Positions 26,612 to 36,000 of a stretch of DNA of 64,000 bases are shown piece after piece. How positions within the stretch are numbered: the first letter of the stretch is position 1; each line of letters starts with the position of its first letter. Where the stretch lies: the NCBI RefSeq assembly GCF_026967925.1, contig NZ_JAPVBI010000001.1, positions 434,001-498,000 on the forward strand, read 5' to 3'. The DNA comes from Modestobacter sp. VKM Ac-2985 (lineage in GTDB: Bacteria; Actinomycetota; Actinomycetes; Mycobacteriales; Geodermatophilaceae). The notes under the pieces were generated by a model. That model ran no database searches. It was not told where the DNA came from and saw only the letters and a list, made by a program, of their open reading frames with translations. The position numbers and the translations under genes are program-made.

Positions 26612-27960
26612 CGCAGGGCCCCGGTCGCCGTCAGCCCCGCCTCGTCGGGCAGCCCGTCGGCGTCCTCGAGCTCCACCCCGAACTCCTGGTAGGCGATGTG
26701 CTCCTCGACCGGGTAGACCTCCCGGCCGCACATCGCGTTGACGATCACCGAGTTCCGGTAGGGGCCCATGCCCAGGTCGGGCGCGGTGAGGCTGTGGGTG
26801 TGCTCCTCGGCGTTCTGCACGAAGACCTCCCCGCCGGTGACGTCCACGGCGTAGTCCAGCGCCACGTCGTACCGGCCGCGCGCGTCCCAGCGGATCCGGT
26901 CGCGCACCGGGTCGAGGAACGCGGGCACCCGGGACCGGTAGCCGGTCGCCAGGACCAGCCCCCGGGTCGGGCGGGTGACCGTGCGCCCCTGCTCGGCGTG
27001 GTGCAGCCGCAGCTCGTAGCGCCGCTGGTCGGCGTCCCAGGAGGCGCCGACCACCTCGACGCCGGTGTGCAGCGACGAGGGCACCGCACCGCGCCGTCCC
27101 GTGCGGTAGAGGGTGTCGTAGATGGTGTCCACCAGGGTGCCGCTGATGCCCTTGTAGAGGTGGCGCTGCTCGCGGGCGAGGGCGTCGCGCCGCCCCATCG
27201 GCAGGGCGTGGTGGTAACGGGCGTACTCCGGGGAGGTCATCTCCAGGGTCAGCTTCGTGTACTCCATGGGGAAGAACCGGGGCGAGCGGGTGAGCCAGTC
27301 GACCCGGTACCCGAGCCGGTCGGCGTCGGTGAGCAGGTCCAGGTACACCTCCGCGGCGCTCTGCCCGCTGCCGACGACGGTCACGTGCCCGAGGGTCTGC
27401 AGCTCCTCCTTGTGCGCCAGGTAGTGCGAGCTGTGCCAGGCCGGGCCGGGCAGGTCCCGCACCGGCTCGGGGACCCACGGCGCCGTCCCGACGCCGAGCA
27501 CCAGCCGCCGGCCCAGGTGCACCTCCGGCTCCCCGGTGCGGACGTCGCGGGCGTGCACCCGGTAGGCGCCGGCGGCGGCGTCGTGCTCGATCCGCTCGAC
27601 GCGCCGCCCCCACCGCAGCCCGGGCACCCGCTCGGCGACCCAGCGGCAGTAGGCGTCGTACTCGGCGCGCAGCGGGTGGAAGTCCTCGCGGATGTAGAAG
27701 GGGTAGAGCCGGCCGGTCGCCTTGAGGTGCGCCAGGAAGGAGTACGGCGACGTCGGGTCGGCCATGGTCACCAGGTCGGCGAGGAACGGGACCTGGAGCG
27801 TGGTGCCCTCGATCATCATCCCGGGGTGCCAGGAGAACTCCTCGTGCTCGTCGAGGAAGACGCCGGACAGGTCGGGCACCGGGGCGGTGAGCGCGGCCAG
27901 GCCGAGGTTGAACGGCCCGATCCCGATGGCGACGAAGTCGTGCACGGGGATGCCGCTCAT
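26608..27960 (-). CDS. desB: Lysine/diamine N6-monooxygenase (DesB-like)
   Basis: Flavin-dependent N-hydroxylase, 450 residues. FAD-binding AIGIGPFNLGLAA (11-23), NADPH-binding VVGSGQSAAEVYLDLL (195-210) and the C-terminal ATGY (LVLATGYRSR) are all present. It hydroxylates the terminal amine of cadaverine or lysine before acylation. ATG 27960 overlaps the desA stop (ATGA). Confidence 0.94.
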   Translation of the reverse strand: MSGIPVHDFVAIGIGPFNLGLAALTAPVPDLSGVFLDEHEEFSWHPGMMIEGTTLQVPFLADLVTMADPTSPYSFLAHLKATGRLYPFYIREDFHPLRAEYDAYCRWVAERVPGLRWGRRVERIEHDAAAGAYRVHARDVRTGEPEVHLGRRLVLGVGTAPWVPEPVRDLPGPAWHSSHYLAHKEELQTLGHVTVVGSGQSAAEVYLDLLTDADRLGYRVDWLTRSPRFFPMEYTKLTLEMTSPEYARYHHALPMGRRDALAREQRHLYKGISGTLVDTIYDTLYRTGRRGAVPSSLHTGVEVVGASWDADQRRYELRLHHAEQGRTVTRPTRGLVLATGYRSRVPAFLDPVRDRIRWDARGRYDVALDYAVDVTGGEVFVQNAEEHTHSLTAPDLGMGPYRNSVIVNAMCGREVYPVEEHIAYQEFGVELEDADGLPDEAGLTATGALR

Positions 27961-29468
27961 GCCCCGACCCGCCCGCCGGCGAGGGCCAGCGCCGCCGGGG
28001 CCGCCGTGGACCCCGCCAGCAGGTCCTCGCCTGCCGCGCGGACGAGCTCGACGACCGCGCGGACGTCGGCCCGGGTGGTCGCCGGGTTCAGCAGGGTCAG
28101 CTTCAGCCACGGGCGCCCGTCGATGACGGTGCGCGCGACGACCGCCTCCCCCTCCTCGAACAGCCGCTCGCGGATGCCGGCGACCAGCTGGTCGGCGGCG
28201 GCCGGGTCGAGCGGGCCGTCCGGGCCGAGGGGGCGGTGCCGGAACAGGACGGTGCTCAGCGTCGGTTCGCTGTGCACCTCGATGTCCGGGTCGGCGCACA
28301 GGTCCTCGTGCACCTGGACGGCCAGGTCCAGGCACGCGTCGAAGGCCGCACCGATCGCGTCGGCCCCCATGGCGCGCAGCGTCACCCACAGCTTGAGCGC
28401 GTCGAAGCGCCGGGTGGTCTGCAGGCTGCGGTCGACCTGGTTCGGCGCCCGCTCGCCGCGCGGGTTGAGGTAGGCGGCGTGGTGGGTGACGTGCCGCAGC
28501 GTGGCGGCGTCGCGCACCAGCACCGCCGAGGACGCCACCGGCTGGAAGAAGGTCTTGTGGAAGTCCACGGTGACCGAGTCGGCGCGCTCGATGCCGTCGA
28601 GCAGGTCCCGCCGGCGGCGGGACACCAGCAGCCCGCCGCCGTACGCGGCGTCGACGTGCAGCCACGCGCCGATCTCCGCGCAGACGTCGGCCACCGCGGA
28701 GAGCGGGTCGATCCGGCCGAGGTCCGTGGTGCCGGCGGTGACGGACACCGCCATGACGACGTCGCCGGCGGCGCGGACCCCCGCGGCGACCTGCCGCAGC
28801 GCGGCCGGGTCCATCCGGTGCCGGGCGTCGGTGGCGACCGGCAGCACCGCGTCGGCGCCGAGCCCGAGCAGGCGGGCGGCCTTGCCGACGCTGAAGTGCG
28901 CCTGGTCGGTGGCGAGGACCCGCAGCCGGGCGCCCGGGGCCAGCACGCCGCCCGGCAGTGCGGCCAGCGCCTCGTCGCGGGCCAGCAGCAGCGCGTGCAG
29001 GTTGGACTGGGTGCCGCCGCTGGTGAACACCCCGTCCGCGTCGGGGCCCAGGCCCGCGCGGTCGGCGGCCCAGGCGATCAGCCGGCGCTCGATGAGGGTG
29101 GCCGTCGTCGACTGGTCGTAGGTGTCGACCGAGGTGTTGACCGCGGAGGCGAGCAGGTCGGCCGCCAGCGCGGGGATCGCGACCGGGCAGTTGAGGTGGG
29201 CCACGTAGCCGGGCTCGTGGAACCACACCGCGTGCTCGAGGTAGAGCCGGGAGGTCTCCTTGAGGGCGGAGAACGTGTCACCGAGGGGCGCGTCCAGGTC
29301 GACGCCGGCCACGAGCTCCTCGAGGTCCTGCTGCGGCGCCCCCGACCGGGGGCGGCGGACCACCCGCACGCGGTCGGTCAGCGCGCCCAGCGCCGCGGTG
29401 ACGACCGCGGCGTAGTGGTCGACCGTCGACCCCGAGAACAGGTGTGCGGTCGGCGTGTGCTCCGTCAC
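27957..29468 (-). CDS. desA: PLP-dependent lysine/diaminobutyrate-type decarboxylase (DesA-like)
   Basis: First gene of the siderophore operon; should make cadaverine from lysine. 503 residues of group II decarboxylase type. TSGGTQSN (149-156), the PLP-stacking His191, HVDAAYGGG (271-279) and the Schiff-base Lys305 in VDFHKTFFQPV are all intact. GTG 29468 is chosen over an upstream ATG because the longer version would read through the iron box, and GAAGGGG lies just before the GTG. The iron box at 29483-29501 begins 15 bases upstream and should block transcription when iron is plentiful. Confidence 0.93.
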   Translation of the reverse strand: MTEHTPTAHLFSGSTVDHYAAVVTAALGALTDRVRVVRRPRSGAPQQDLEELVAGVDLDAPLGDTFSALKETSRLYLEHAVWFHEPGYVAHLNCPVAIPALAADLLASAVNTSVDTYDQSTTATLIERRLIAWAADRAGLGPDADGVFTSGGTQSNLHALLLARDEALAALPGGVLAPGARLRVLATDQAHFSVGKAARLLGLGADAVLPVATDARHRMDPAALRQVAAGVRAAGDVVMAVSVTAGTTDLGRIDPLSAVADVCAEIGAWLHVDAAYGGGLLVSRRRRDLLDGIERADSVTVDFHKTFFQPVASSAVLVRDAATLRHVTHHAAYLNPRGERAPNQVDRSLQTTRRFDALKLWVTLRAMGADAIGAAFDACLDLAVQVHEDLCADPDIEVHSEPTLSTVLFRHRPLGPDGPLDPAAADQLVAGIRERLFEEGEAVVARTVIDGRPWLKLTLLNPATTRADVRAVVELVRAAGEDLLAGSTAAPAALALAGGRVGA

Positions 29469-29482
29469 GAACGAGCCCCTTC

Positions 29483-29501
29483 GTAGGTTAGCCTCCCCTA
29501 A
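29483..29501. promoter_or_regulatory. Iron box (IdeR/DmdR-type operator)
   Basis: GTAGGTTAGCCTCCCCTAA matches the TTAGGTTAGSCTAACCTAA consensus at 16 of 19 positions, counting S as matched. It lies between divergent desA and the siderophore-interacting protein gene, so it can repress both directions. It is the only such site seen in the window. Confidence 0.85.
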
Positions 29502-29576
29502 ACACGGCGGACGGTACACGGGGCTCGGACCCGGTGCGCGGGGGTCCTGCCGGGGTCACGGCGAGAGGGACGAGCG

Positions 29577-30308
29577 ATGCAGCACGGCTGGGAGGGCGTG
29601 GTCCTCAAGGCGATGCGCGGTAAGGACTTCGTCCTCACCGTGCGCGGGAACGAGCGGGTCAGCGAGCAGTACCAGCGGGTCCGGGTCTCCGACGGCGGGC
29701 TGCTCGCCGCCTGCCCGCCGCACCCCGCGATGTGGGTCCGGCTGTGGTTCTCCCATGACGGGCGACCCCACCAGCGGGCCTACACGCTCGTCGACCCGGA
29801 CCCGGTGGCGGGCACCTTCGACCTCGAGTTCGCCCTCCACGACGGCCCGGCCGCGGACTGGTCCGTCGCGGTGCAGCCCGGCAGCACCATCGAGGCGACG
29901 GTGCAGGGCACCCGCGAGGCCCAGCCGCCGTCGGCGACCCGGGTGGTGCACCTCGTCGGTGACCCGGCGTCCCTGCCGGCGGTGAACTCGCTGTTGGACG
30001 CCCACCCGACGACGCCCGCGCGGGTCTGGCTCGAGGCCGGCCACCCGGCCGACCGCGACCTCCCCGTGCGCGCCCGGGCCGGGCACGAGGTGGTGTGGGT
30101 CGACCGCGACGGCGCCGCTCCGGGTGAGGCGCTGCAGGCCGCCGTGACGGGTGCCTGGGCCGCGGACGCGGCAGCCGACCCGGCGCAGGACTGGTTCTGG
30201 GTGGCCTGCGAGGCAACCGCCACCCGGGCGCTGACCCGGCACCTGCGCCGCGACCTGGGCGTCGGCAAGGACCGCGTGTCCGCACTCGCCTACTGGCGCA
30301 CGACGTGA
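29577..30308 (+). CDS. Siderophore-interacting protein (FAD ferric-siderophore reductase)
   Basis: 243 residues, SIP/ViuB family. The FAD-binding HQRAYTLVDPDP lies in the N-terminal barrel, and the C-terminal NAD(P)-like half ends with the family signature SALAYWR. It releases iron in the cytoplasm by reducing ferric siderophore. First gene of the uptake/export operon, 76 bases downstream of the iron box; its stop overlaps the next start (GTGA). Confidence 0.93.
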   Translation: MQHGWEGVVLKAMRGKDFVLTVRGNERVSEQYQRVRVSDGGLLAACPPHPAMWVRLWFSHDGRPHQRAYTLVDPDPVAGTFDLEFALHDGPAADWSVAVQPGSTIEATVQGTREAQPPSATRVVHLVGDPASLPAVNSLLDAHPTTPARVWLEAGHPADRDLPVRARAGHEVVWVDRDGAAPGEALQAAVTGAWAADAAADPAQDWFWVACEATATRALTRHLRRDLGVGKDRVSALAYWRTT

Positions 30309-31549
30309 CCGCCCCGTCCACACCCGCCGTCGCCGAGACCTCGCCGGTGGCGGCGGGCCGACCGCCGTGGGCGCTGCTCACGACCCTGTGGGTCACCCAG
30401 TACGTCGGCATCGGCTTCCTCACCGTCGGGCTGGTCGCGATCCTGCGGGCCGACGGCGTCTCCCTCGCCGACCTCTCGCTCATCTCGCTGCTCGGCCTGG
30501 CCTGGCCGCTCAAGCTGCTCTGGGCGCCGCTGCTGGACCGGTACGGGTCCCGGCGGCTCGGGCACCACCGCTCCTGGCTGCTGGTCCTGCAGAGCGGCAT
30601 GGTGCTCGCACTCCTCGCGCTCCTGCCGTTCGACGACCCGGCCGCCTCGCTCGGCCCGCTCGTCGTCGTCTGCGCCGTCTACGTGCTGCTGTCGGCGACC
30701 CAGGACGTGGCGGCCGACGCCCTGGCCGTGCGGCTGCTGCGCCCGCAGGACCGCGGGCTCGGCAACGGCGTGCAGGTGGGCGCCAGCTACCTGGGCACCG
30801 TGCTCGGCGGCGGTCTCTGCGTCCTGGTGTACGACCGCGCAGGGTGGACCGCGGCGGTGCTGCTGCTCGCGGCCCTCACCGTGGTCGCGCTCGCGGTGGT
30901 GCTCCGGTTCCGTGAGCCGGCCCGCGACCCGCGGCCACCGGGCAACGCCGCCTGGGCCGCGTTGATCGGGGTGTTCCGCCGCCCCGGCGTGCCGGTGTGG
31001 GCGCTGGGCGTCGTGCCGCTCGTCTACGGCGGTGCAGCCGGGGTGTACGCCCTGCCCAGTGCCGCGCTGGTGGACGCCGGGTGGTCGCTCACCCGCATCG
31101 GCGTGGTCACCGGCGTCGTGATCAGCGTGCCCGCGGCGCTGGCCGGCCCGCTCGCGGGGTGGCTGGTCCGCCGCTGGGGCCGGGCGGCGGTGCTCGTCGG
31201 CGGCGGTGCCGCGCTGGCGGTCTCGACGGCCGGACTGGTCCCGCTGCTGCTGGGGTCGGCGCCGCTGGTCGGCACGGTCGTGGCGCTCAGCGGCTTCCTC
31301 GTCGCCTACACCGCGCTCAACGTCGTGGTCTACACGGTGAGCATGGACCTCTCCCGCCCGGCCACGGCGGGCACCGACTTCACCACGCTGACCACGGTCC
31401 CGCTGCTCGCCTCCTTCCTCACCGCCTCCGCCGCGCTCGCCACGGCGGCGCTCGTCGGGTACGTCGCCTCGGCGGCCGTGTGGTGCGGGGTCACCCTGCT
31501 CGGCGTCGCCCTGGGCGTGCGGTGGCTGCGAGCCGCACCTCTCCGGTGA
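30305..31549 (+). CDS. MFS siderophore transporter, RhtX/FptX-like
   Basis: 414 residues, 12 membrane helices. WAPLLDRYGSRRLGHHRSWL and TQDVAADALAVRLL are typical of the AmpG/RhtX/FptX branch, single-protein importers of ferric siderophores. Starts with a GTG overlapping the SIP stop. Import is inferred from family and context; the alternative is muropeptide transport, which fits the context less well. Confidence 0.85.
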   Translation: MTAPSTPAVAETSPVAAGRPPWALLTTLWVTQYVGIGFLTVGLVAILRADGVSLADLSLISLLGLAWPLKLLWAPLLDRYGSRRLGHHRSWLLVLQSGMVLALLALLPFDDPAASLGPLVVVCAVYVLLSATQDVAADALAVRLLRPQDRGLGNGVQVGASYLGTVLGGGLCVLVYDRAGWTAAVLLLAALTVVALAVVLRFREPARDPRPPGNAAWAALIGVFRRPGVPVWALGVVPLVYGGAAGVYALPSAALVDAGWSLTRIGVVTGVVISVPAALAGPLAGWLVRRWGRAAVLVGGGAALAVSTAGLVPLLLGSAPLVGTVVALSGFLVAYTALNVVVYTVSMDLSRPATAGTDFTTLTTVPLLASFLTASAALATAALVGYVASAAVWCGVTLLGVALGVRWLRAAPLR

Positions 31550-32889
31550 CCGCCGCCCCCAGCGAGCGGCCTGCCGTCCGGCCCCGGCGGCTGCCGCTGC
31601 TCGCGGTCGAGGCGGCGACGTTGCTCTCCGGCACGGCCAACGGGGTCACCGCCGTCGTCCTGCCGTGGCTGGTCCTCGAGCGCGGCGGCGGCGCGGCCGG
31701 CGCCGGCCTGGTCGCCGCCGGGACGGCGCTGCCGCTGGTGCTCACCGCGGTGCTCGCGGGCGTCGTCGTCGACCGGGTCGGCCGGCGCCGGGTGTCGGTG
31801 GTCTCCGACGTCGTCTCCGCGGCGGCGGTCGCCGCCATCCCGCTGCTGGAGCTGGCGACGGGCGGGCTGGGGCTGGGGACGGTCGTCGCGCTGGCCGCCC
31901 TCGGGGCACTGCTCGACCCGGCCGGGGTGACCGCGCGCGAGGCGATGCTCCCGGAGGCCGCTGCGGCCGCCCGGCTCCCGCTCTCCCGGGTCAACGGCGT
32001 CCACGAGGCGGTGTGGGGGTCGGCGTTCTTCATCGGGCCGGCGATCGGTGGCGTGCTGATCGGCCTCGTCGGCACGGTCCCGGCGCTGTGGGCCACGACG
32101 GTCGCCTTCGGGCTGTCGGCCGTCGTCGTCGCCCTCGTCCGGGTCCCCGGCGGAGGGCGCCCGGACCCCCGGGCGGAGTCCTCCGGCAGCGCGGTCCGGC
32201 GGGTCCTCACCGACACCGCCGAGGGGATCGCGGTGCTCCGCAACGACCGGCTCGTGCGGTGCGCCGCCCTGGTCGCCGTCCTCGTCTCGGCGACGTACCT
32301 GCCGATCTCGGCGGTGCTGCTGCCGGTGCTGTTCGAGGAGCAGGGCGCCCCCGGCCGGCTCGGCCTGCTGCTCCTGGTGATGAGCGGCGGCTGGGTGCTC
32401 GGGAGCCTGCTGCAGGGGGCGCTGGGCCACCGGCTGCCCCGCAGCCTCGTGCTGCGGGTCGCCACCGTGGGGGCGTCGGTCGCGCTCGTGCCGTTCGTGG
32501 CGCTGCCGCCCTACCCGGTGCTGCTCGGCTGCGGTGCGCTCGCCGGGCTGCTGTTCGGCCCGATCAACCCGCTGGTCAACCTGGCGTTCCAGCGGCGGGT
32601 GCCGCCGCACCTGCGCGGTCGGGTGCTGGGGATCGTCGCCTCCGGCGCCTACGCCGCCGGGCCGGCGGGGCACGTCGCGGCCGGCGTGCTGGTCGACACC
32701 ACCGGGCTGCGCACGGCCTTCGCCGTGTTCGTCGGCGCCGTCGTCCTGGCCGGGCTGTCGGTGCTGGTGATGCGCCCGCTCCGCGAGCTCGACGACCTGC
32801 CGGACGGGGAGGTGCTGCCGGTGAACGGGCCCGTTCCCGGCGGGATCGAACCGGTGCTGCCCGGGTCCCGGGAGCCTGCGGCCCGGTAG
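31546..32889 (+). CDS. MFS transporter, probable siderophore exporter (EntS-like)
   Basis: 447 residues, 12 membrane helices, of the MFS_3/EntS branch. VVVDRVGRRRVSVVSD, DPAGVTAREAMLPE and GPINPLVNLAFQRRVPPHLRGRV are typical of that group, which exports enterobactin and other siderophores. The GTG start overlaps the previous stop. Last gene before the cobalamin riboswitch; no clear terminator is visible between them. Confidence 0.85.
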   Translation: MTAAPSERPAVRPRRLPLLAVEAATLLSGTANGVTAVVLPWLVLERGGGAAGAGLVAAGTALPLVLTAVLAGVVVDRVGRRRVSVVSDVVSAAAVAAIPLLELATGGLGLGTVVALAALGALLDPAGVTAREAMLPEAAAAARLPLSRVNGVHEAVWGSAFFIGPAIGGVLIGLVGTVPALWATTVAFGLSAVVVALVRVPGGGRPDPRAESSGSAVRRVLTDTAEGIAVLRNDRLVRCAALVAVLVSATYLPISAVLLPVLFEEQGAPGRLGLLLLVMSGGWVLGSLLQGALGHRLPRSLVLRVATVGASVALVPFVALPPYPVLLGCGALAGLLFGPINPLVNLAFQRRVPPHLRGRVLGIVASGAYAAGPAGHVAAGVLVDTTGLRTAFAVFVGAVVLAGLSVLVMRPLRELDDLPDGEVLPVNGPVPGGIEPVLPGSREPAAR

Positions 32890-32899
32890 CGTCACCGGC

Positions 32900-33046
32900 A
32901 CATCACGGCAGTGCGCGAGGAAGCCGGTGCGAACCCGGCGCGGTCCCGCCACTGTGAGCCTCGGCGTCGACGACGCGGAGGCGAGCCAGACACTCCGGCT
33001 GCCGTGCTCGACGACCCGGGGCGCGGACCCCGAGGGAGGCACTGCC
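32900..33046 (+). promoter_or_regulatory. Cobalamin (adenosylcobalamin) riboswitch upstream of cobN
   Basis: The core GAGGAAGCCGGTGCGAACCC, then CGCGGTCCCGCCACTGTGA and later GAGCCAGA, match the conserved B12 aptamer. The closing stem pairs 32904-32911 (CACGGCAG) with 32999-33006 (CTGCCGTG). Part of the same left strand (32907-32914) is fully complementary to 33039-33046, the bases between the ribosome site and the cobN TTG start. This suggests control of translation by alternative pairing. Confidence 0.92.
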
Positions 33047-36000
33047 TTGAGCGCACGCACCTTCACCCTGCTCTCCACCTCCGACACCGACCTGCTCTCG
33101 GCCCGGGCCAGCGCGTCGGACTGGAAGCTCGGCAACCCCTACCGGGTCGGCACCGGTGAGCTCGCCGAGTTCGCCGCGGGCACCGACCTGGTCGTCGTCC
33201 GGATCCTCGGGGCCGCCCGCAAGTACGAGGACATGCTGCGGCCGTTGCTCGACAGCGGCCTGCCGGTCGTCGTGCTGGGCGGGGAGCAGCTGCCCGACGC
33301 CGAGCTGATGGCGCTGTCCACCGTGCCGATGGGCGTGGCCACCGACGCGCACGCCTACCTGGCCCAGGGCGGGCCCGACAACATCGTGGAGCTGCACCGG
33401 TTCCTGGCCGACACCGTGCTGCTGGACGGCGAGGGCTTCGACGCCCCGGCCGTCGCGCCGGACTGGGGGCTGCTCGACCGCCCCAGCACCGCGACCGGCC
33501 CGCGGGTCGCCGTCCTCTACTACCGGGCGCACCACCTGGCCGGGAACACCGCGTTCGTGCACACGCTGTGCGAGGCGATCGAGACCGCCGGCGGCGTGCC
33601 GGTGCCGGTCTACTGCGCCTCGCTGCGCGCGGTGGCCCCGGAGATGCTCGACGTGCTGCGCACCGTGGACGCGATGGTCGTCACGGTGCTGGCGGCCGGC
33701 GGCTCCAAGCCCGCCACCGCCTCCGCCGGTGGGGACGACGGCGCCTGGGACGTCGGCGAGCTGGCCCGCCTCGACGTCCCGGTGATCCAGGGTCTGGTGC
33801 TCGGCACCCCGCGGGCGACGTGGGCGGCCAACGACGACGGGCTCTCCCCGCTGGACGTGGGCAACCAGGTCGCGATCCCGGAGTTCGACGGCCGGATCAT
33901 CAGCGTGCCGTTCTCCTTCAAGGAGGTCGACGACGAGGGCCTGACCTCCTACGTGCCCGACCCGGAGCGGGCTGCCCGGGTGGCCGGCACCGCCGTCGCG
34001 CACGCCCGGCTGCGGCACACCGCACCGGCCGACCGGAAGATCGTGGTGATGCTGTCGGCGTACCCGACCAAGCACGCCCGGATCGGCAACGCGGTCGGCC
34101 TGGACACCCCCGCCTCGGTGGTCCGGCTGCTGGCCGCGATGGCCGGGCAGGGCTACGACATCGGCCCGTTCGACGGCGAGGGCTCGTTGCCCGGCGTCGC
34201 CGACCTGGACGGCGACCGGCTGGTGCACGCGCTGATCGAGGCCGGCGGCCAGGACCCGGACTGGCTGACCGCCGAGCAGCTGTCCGGCAACCCGGTGCGC
34301 ATCCCGGCCGCGGAGTACCGCCGGTTCTTCGACACGCTCCCCGCCGAGCTGACCGACCGGATGGTGGAGCACTGGGGGCCGCCGCCCGGTGAGCTGTTCG
34401 TGGACCCGACCGACGACTGCATCGTGTTCGCGGCACTGCGGGCCGGCAACGTCGTGGTGATGGTCCAGCCGCCGCGCGGGTTCGGGGAGAACCCGATCGC
34501 CATCTACCACGACCCGGACCTGCCGCCGTCCCACCACTACCTGGCCGCCTACCACTGGCTGCGCTCGTCCTTCGGCGCGCACGCGGTCGTCCACGTGGGC
34601 AAGCACGGCAACCTGGAGTGGATGCCCGGCAAGACCGTCGGGCTCTCGGCGTCCTGCGCCCCGGACGCCGCGCTGGGCGACCTGCCGATGGTCTACCCGT
34701 TCCTGGTCAACGACCCCGGTGAGGGCTCGCAGGCCAAGCGCCGGGCGCACGCGGTGCTGATCGACCACATGGTGCCGCCGATGGCCCGTGCCGAGACCTA
34801 CGGCGACATCGCCCGGCTGGAGCAGCTGCTCGACGAGCACGCCAACATCGCCGCGATGGACCCGCCCAAGCTGCCCGCCGTCCGGCAGCAGATCTGGACG
34901 CTGATCCAGGCCGCCAAGCTCGACCACGACCTGGGCCTGGACGACCGGCCGCACGACGCCGAGTTCGACGAGATGATCCTGCACGTCGACGGCTGGCTCT
35001 GCGCCATCAAGGACAGCCAGATCCGTGACGGCCTGCACGTCTTCGGCTCCCCACCGGAGGGCGACGCGCGCGTGGGCCTGGTGCTGGCGATCCTGCGGGC
35101 CCGGCAGATCTGGGGCGGCTCGGTCGCGATGCCCGGCCTGCGCGAGGCGCTCGGCCTGGTGGAGGACGGCTCGGCGGGGCTGCACGAGACCGACGAGGTC
35201 GAGGCCCGGGCGCTGGCCCTGGTCACCGCCATGGAGGCGGCCGGCTGGACCGCCGACGCCGTCGCGCCGACCGTCGCCGAGGTGCTGGGCGGGCCGCACG
35301 CCGAGGTCAGCCGGGTGCTGGACTTCGCGGTCGCCGAGGTCGTGCCGCGGCTGGCGAAGACGACCGACGAGATCGACATGGCCCTGCACGCCCTGGACGG
35401 CGGGTACGTGCCCGCCGGGCCGTCGGGCTCGCCGCTGCGCGGGCTGGTCAACGTGCTGCCGACCGGGCGCAACTTCTACTCCGTCGACCCGCGCGCGGTG
35501 CCCTCCCGACTGGCCTGGGAGACCGGGCAGGGCCTGGCCGAGTCCCTGGTCGAGCGGTACGTCTCCGAGACCGGGGAGCACCCGCGCTCGGTCGGGCTCT
35601 CGGTGTGGGGCACCTCGGCGATGCGCACCTCCGGCGACGACGTCGCCCAGGTGCTCGCGCTGCTCGGGGTCCGGCCGGTCTGGGACGAGGCGTCCCGCCG
35701 GGTGACGACGCTGGAGCCGATCCCGCTGGGGGAGCTCGGCCGGCCGCGGATCGACGTCACGGTGCGCATCTCCGGGTTCTTCCGGGACGCCTTCCCGCAC
35801 GTGGTGACCATGCTCGACGACGCCGTCACCCTGGCCGCCGGGCTGGAGGAGACGCCGGAGCAGAACTACGTGAAGGCGCACGTGGACGCCGACGTCGCCG
35901 AGCACGGCGACCGCCGGCGCGCCACCACCCGGGTGTTCGGCTCCAAGCCCGGTGCCTACGGGGCCGGGCTGCTGTCGCTGATCGACAGCCGGGACTGGCG

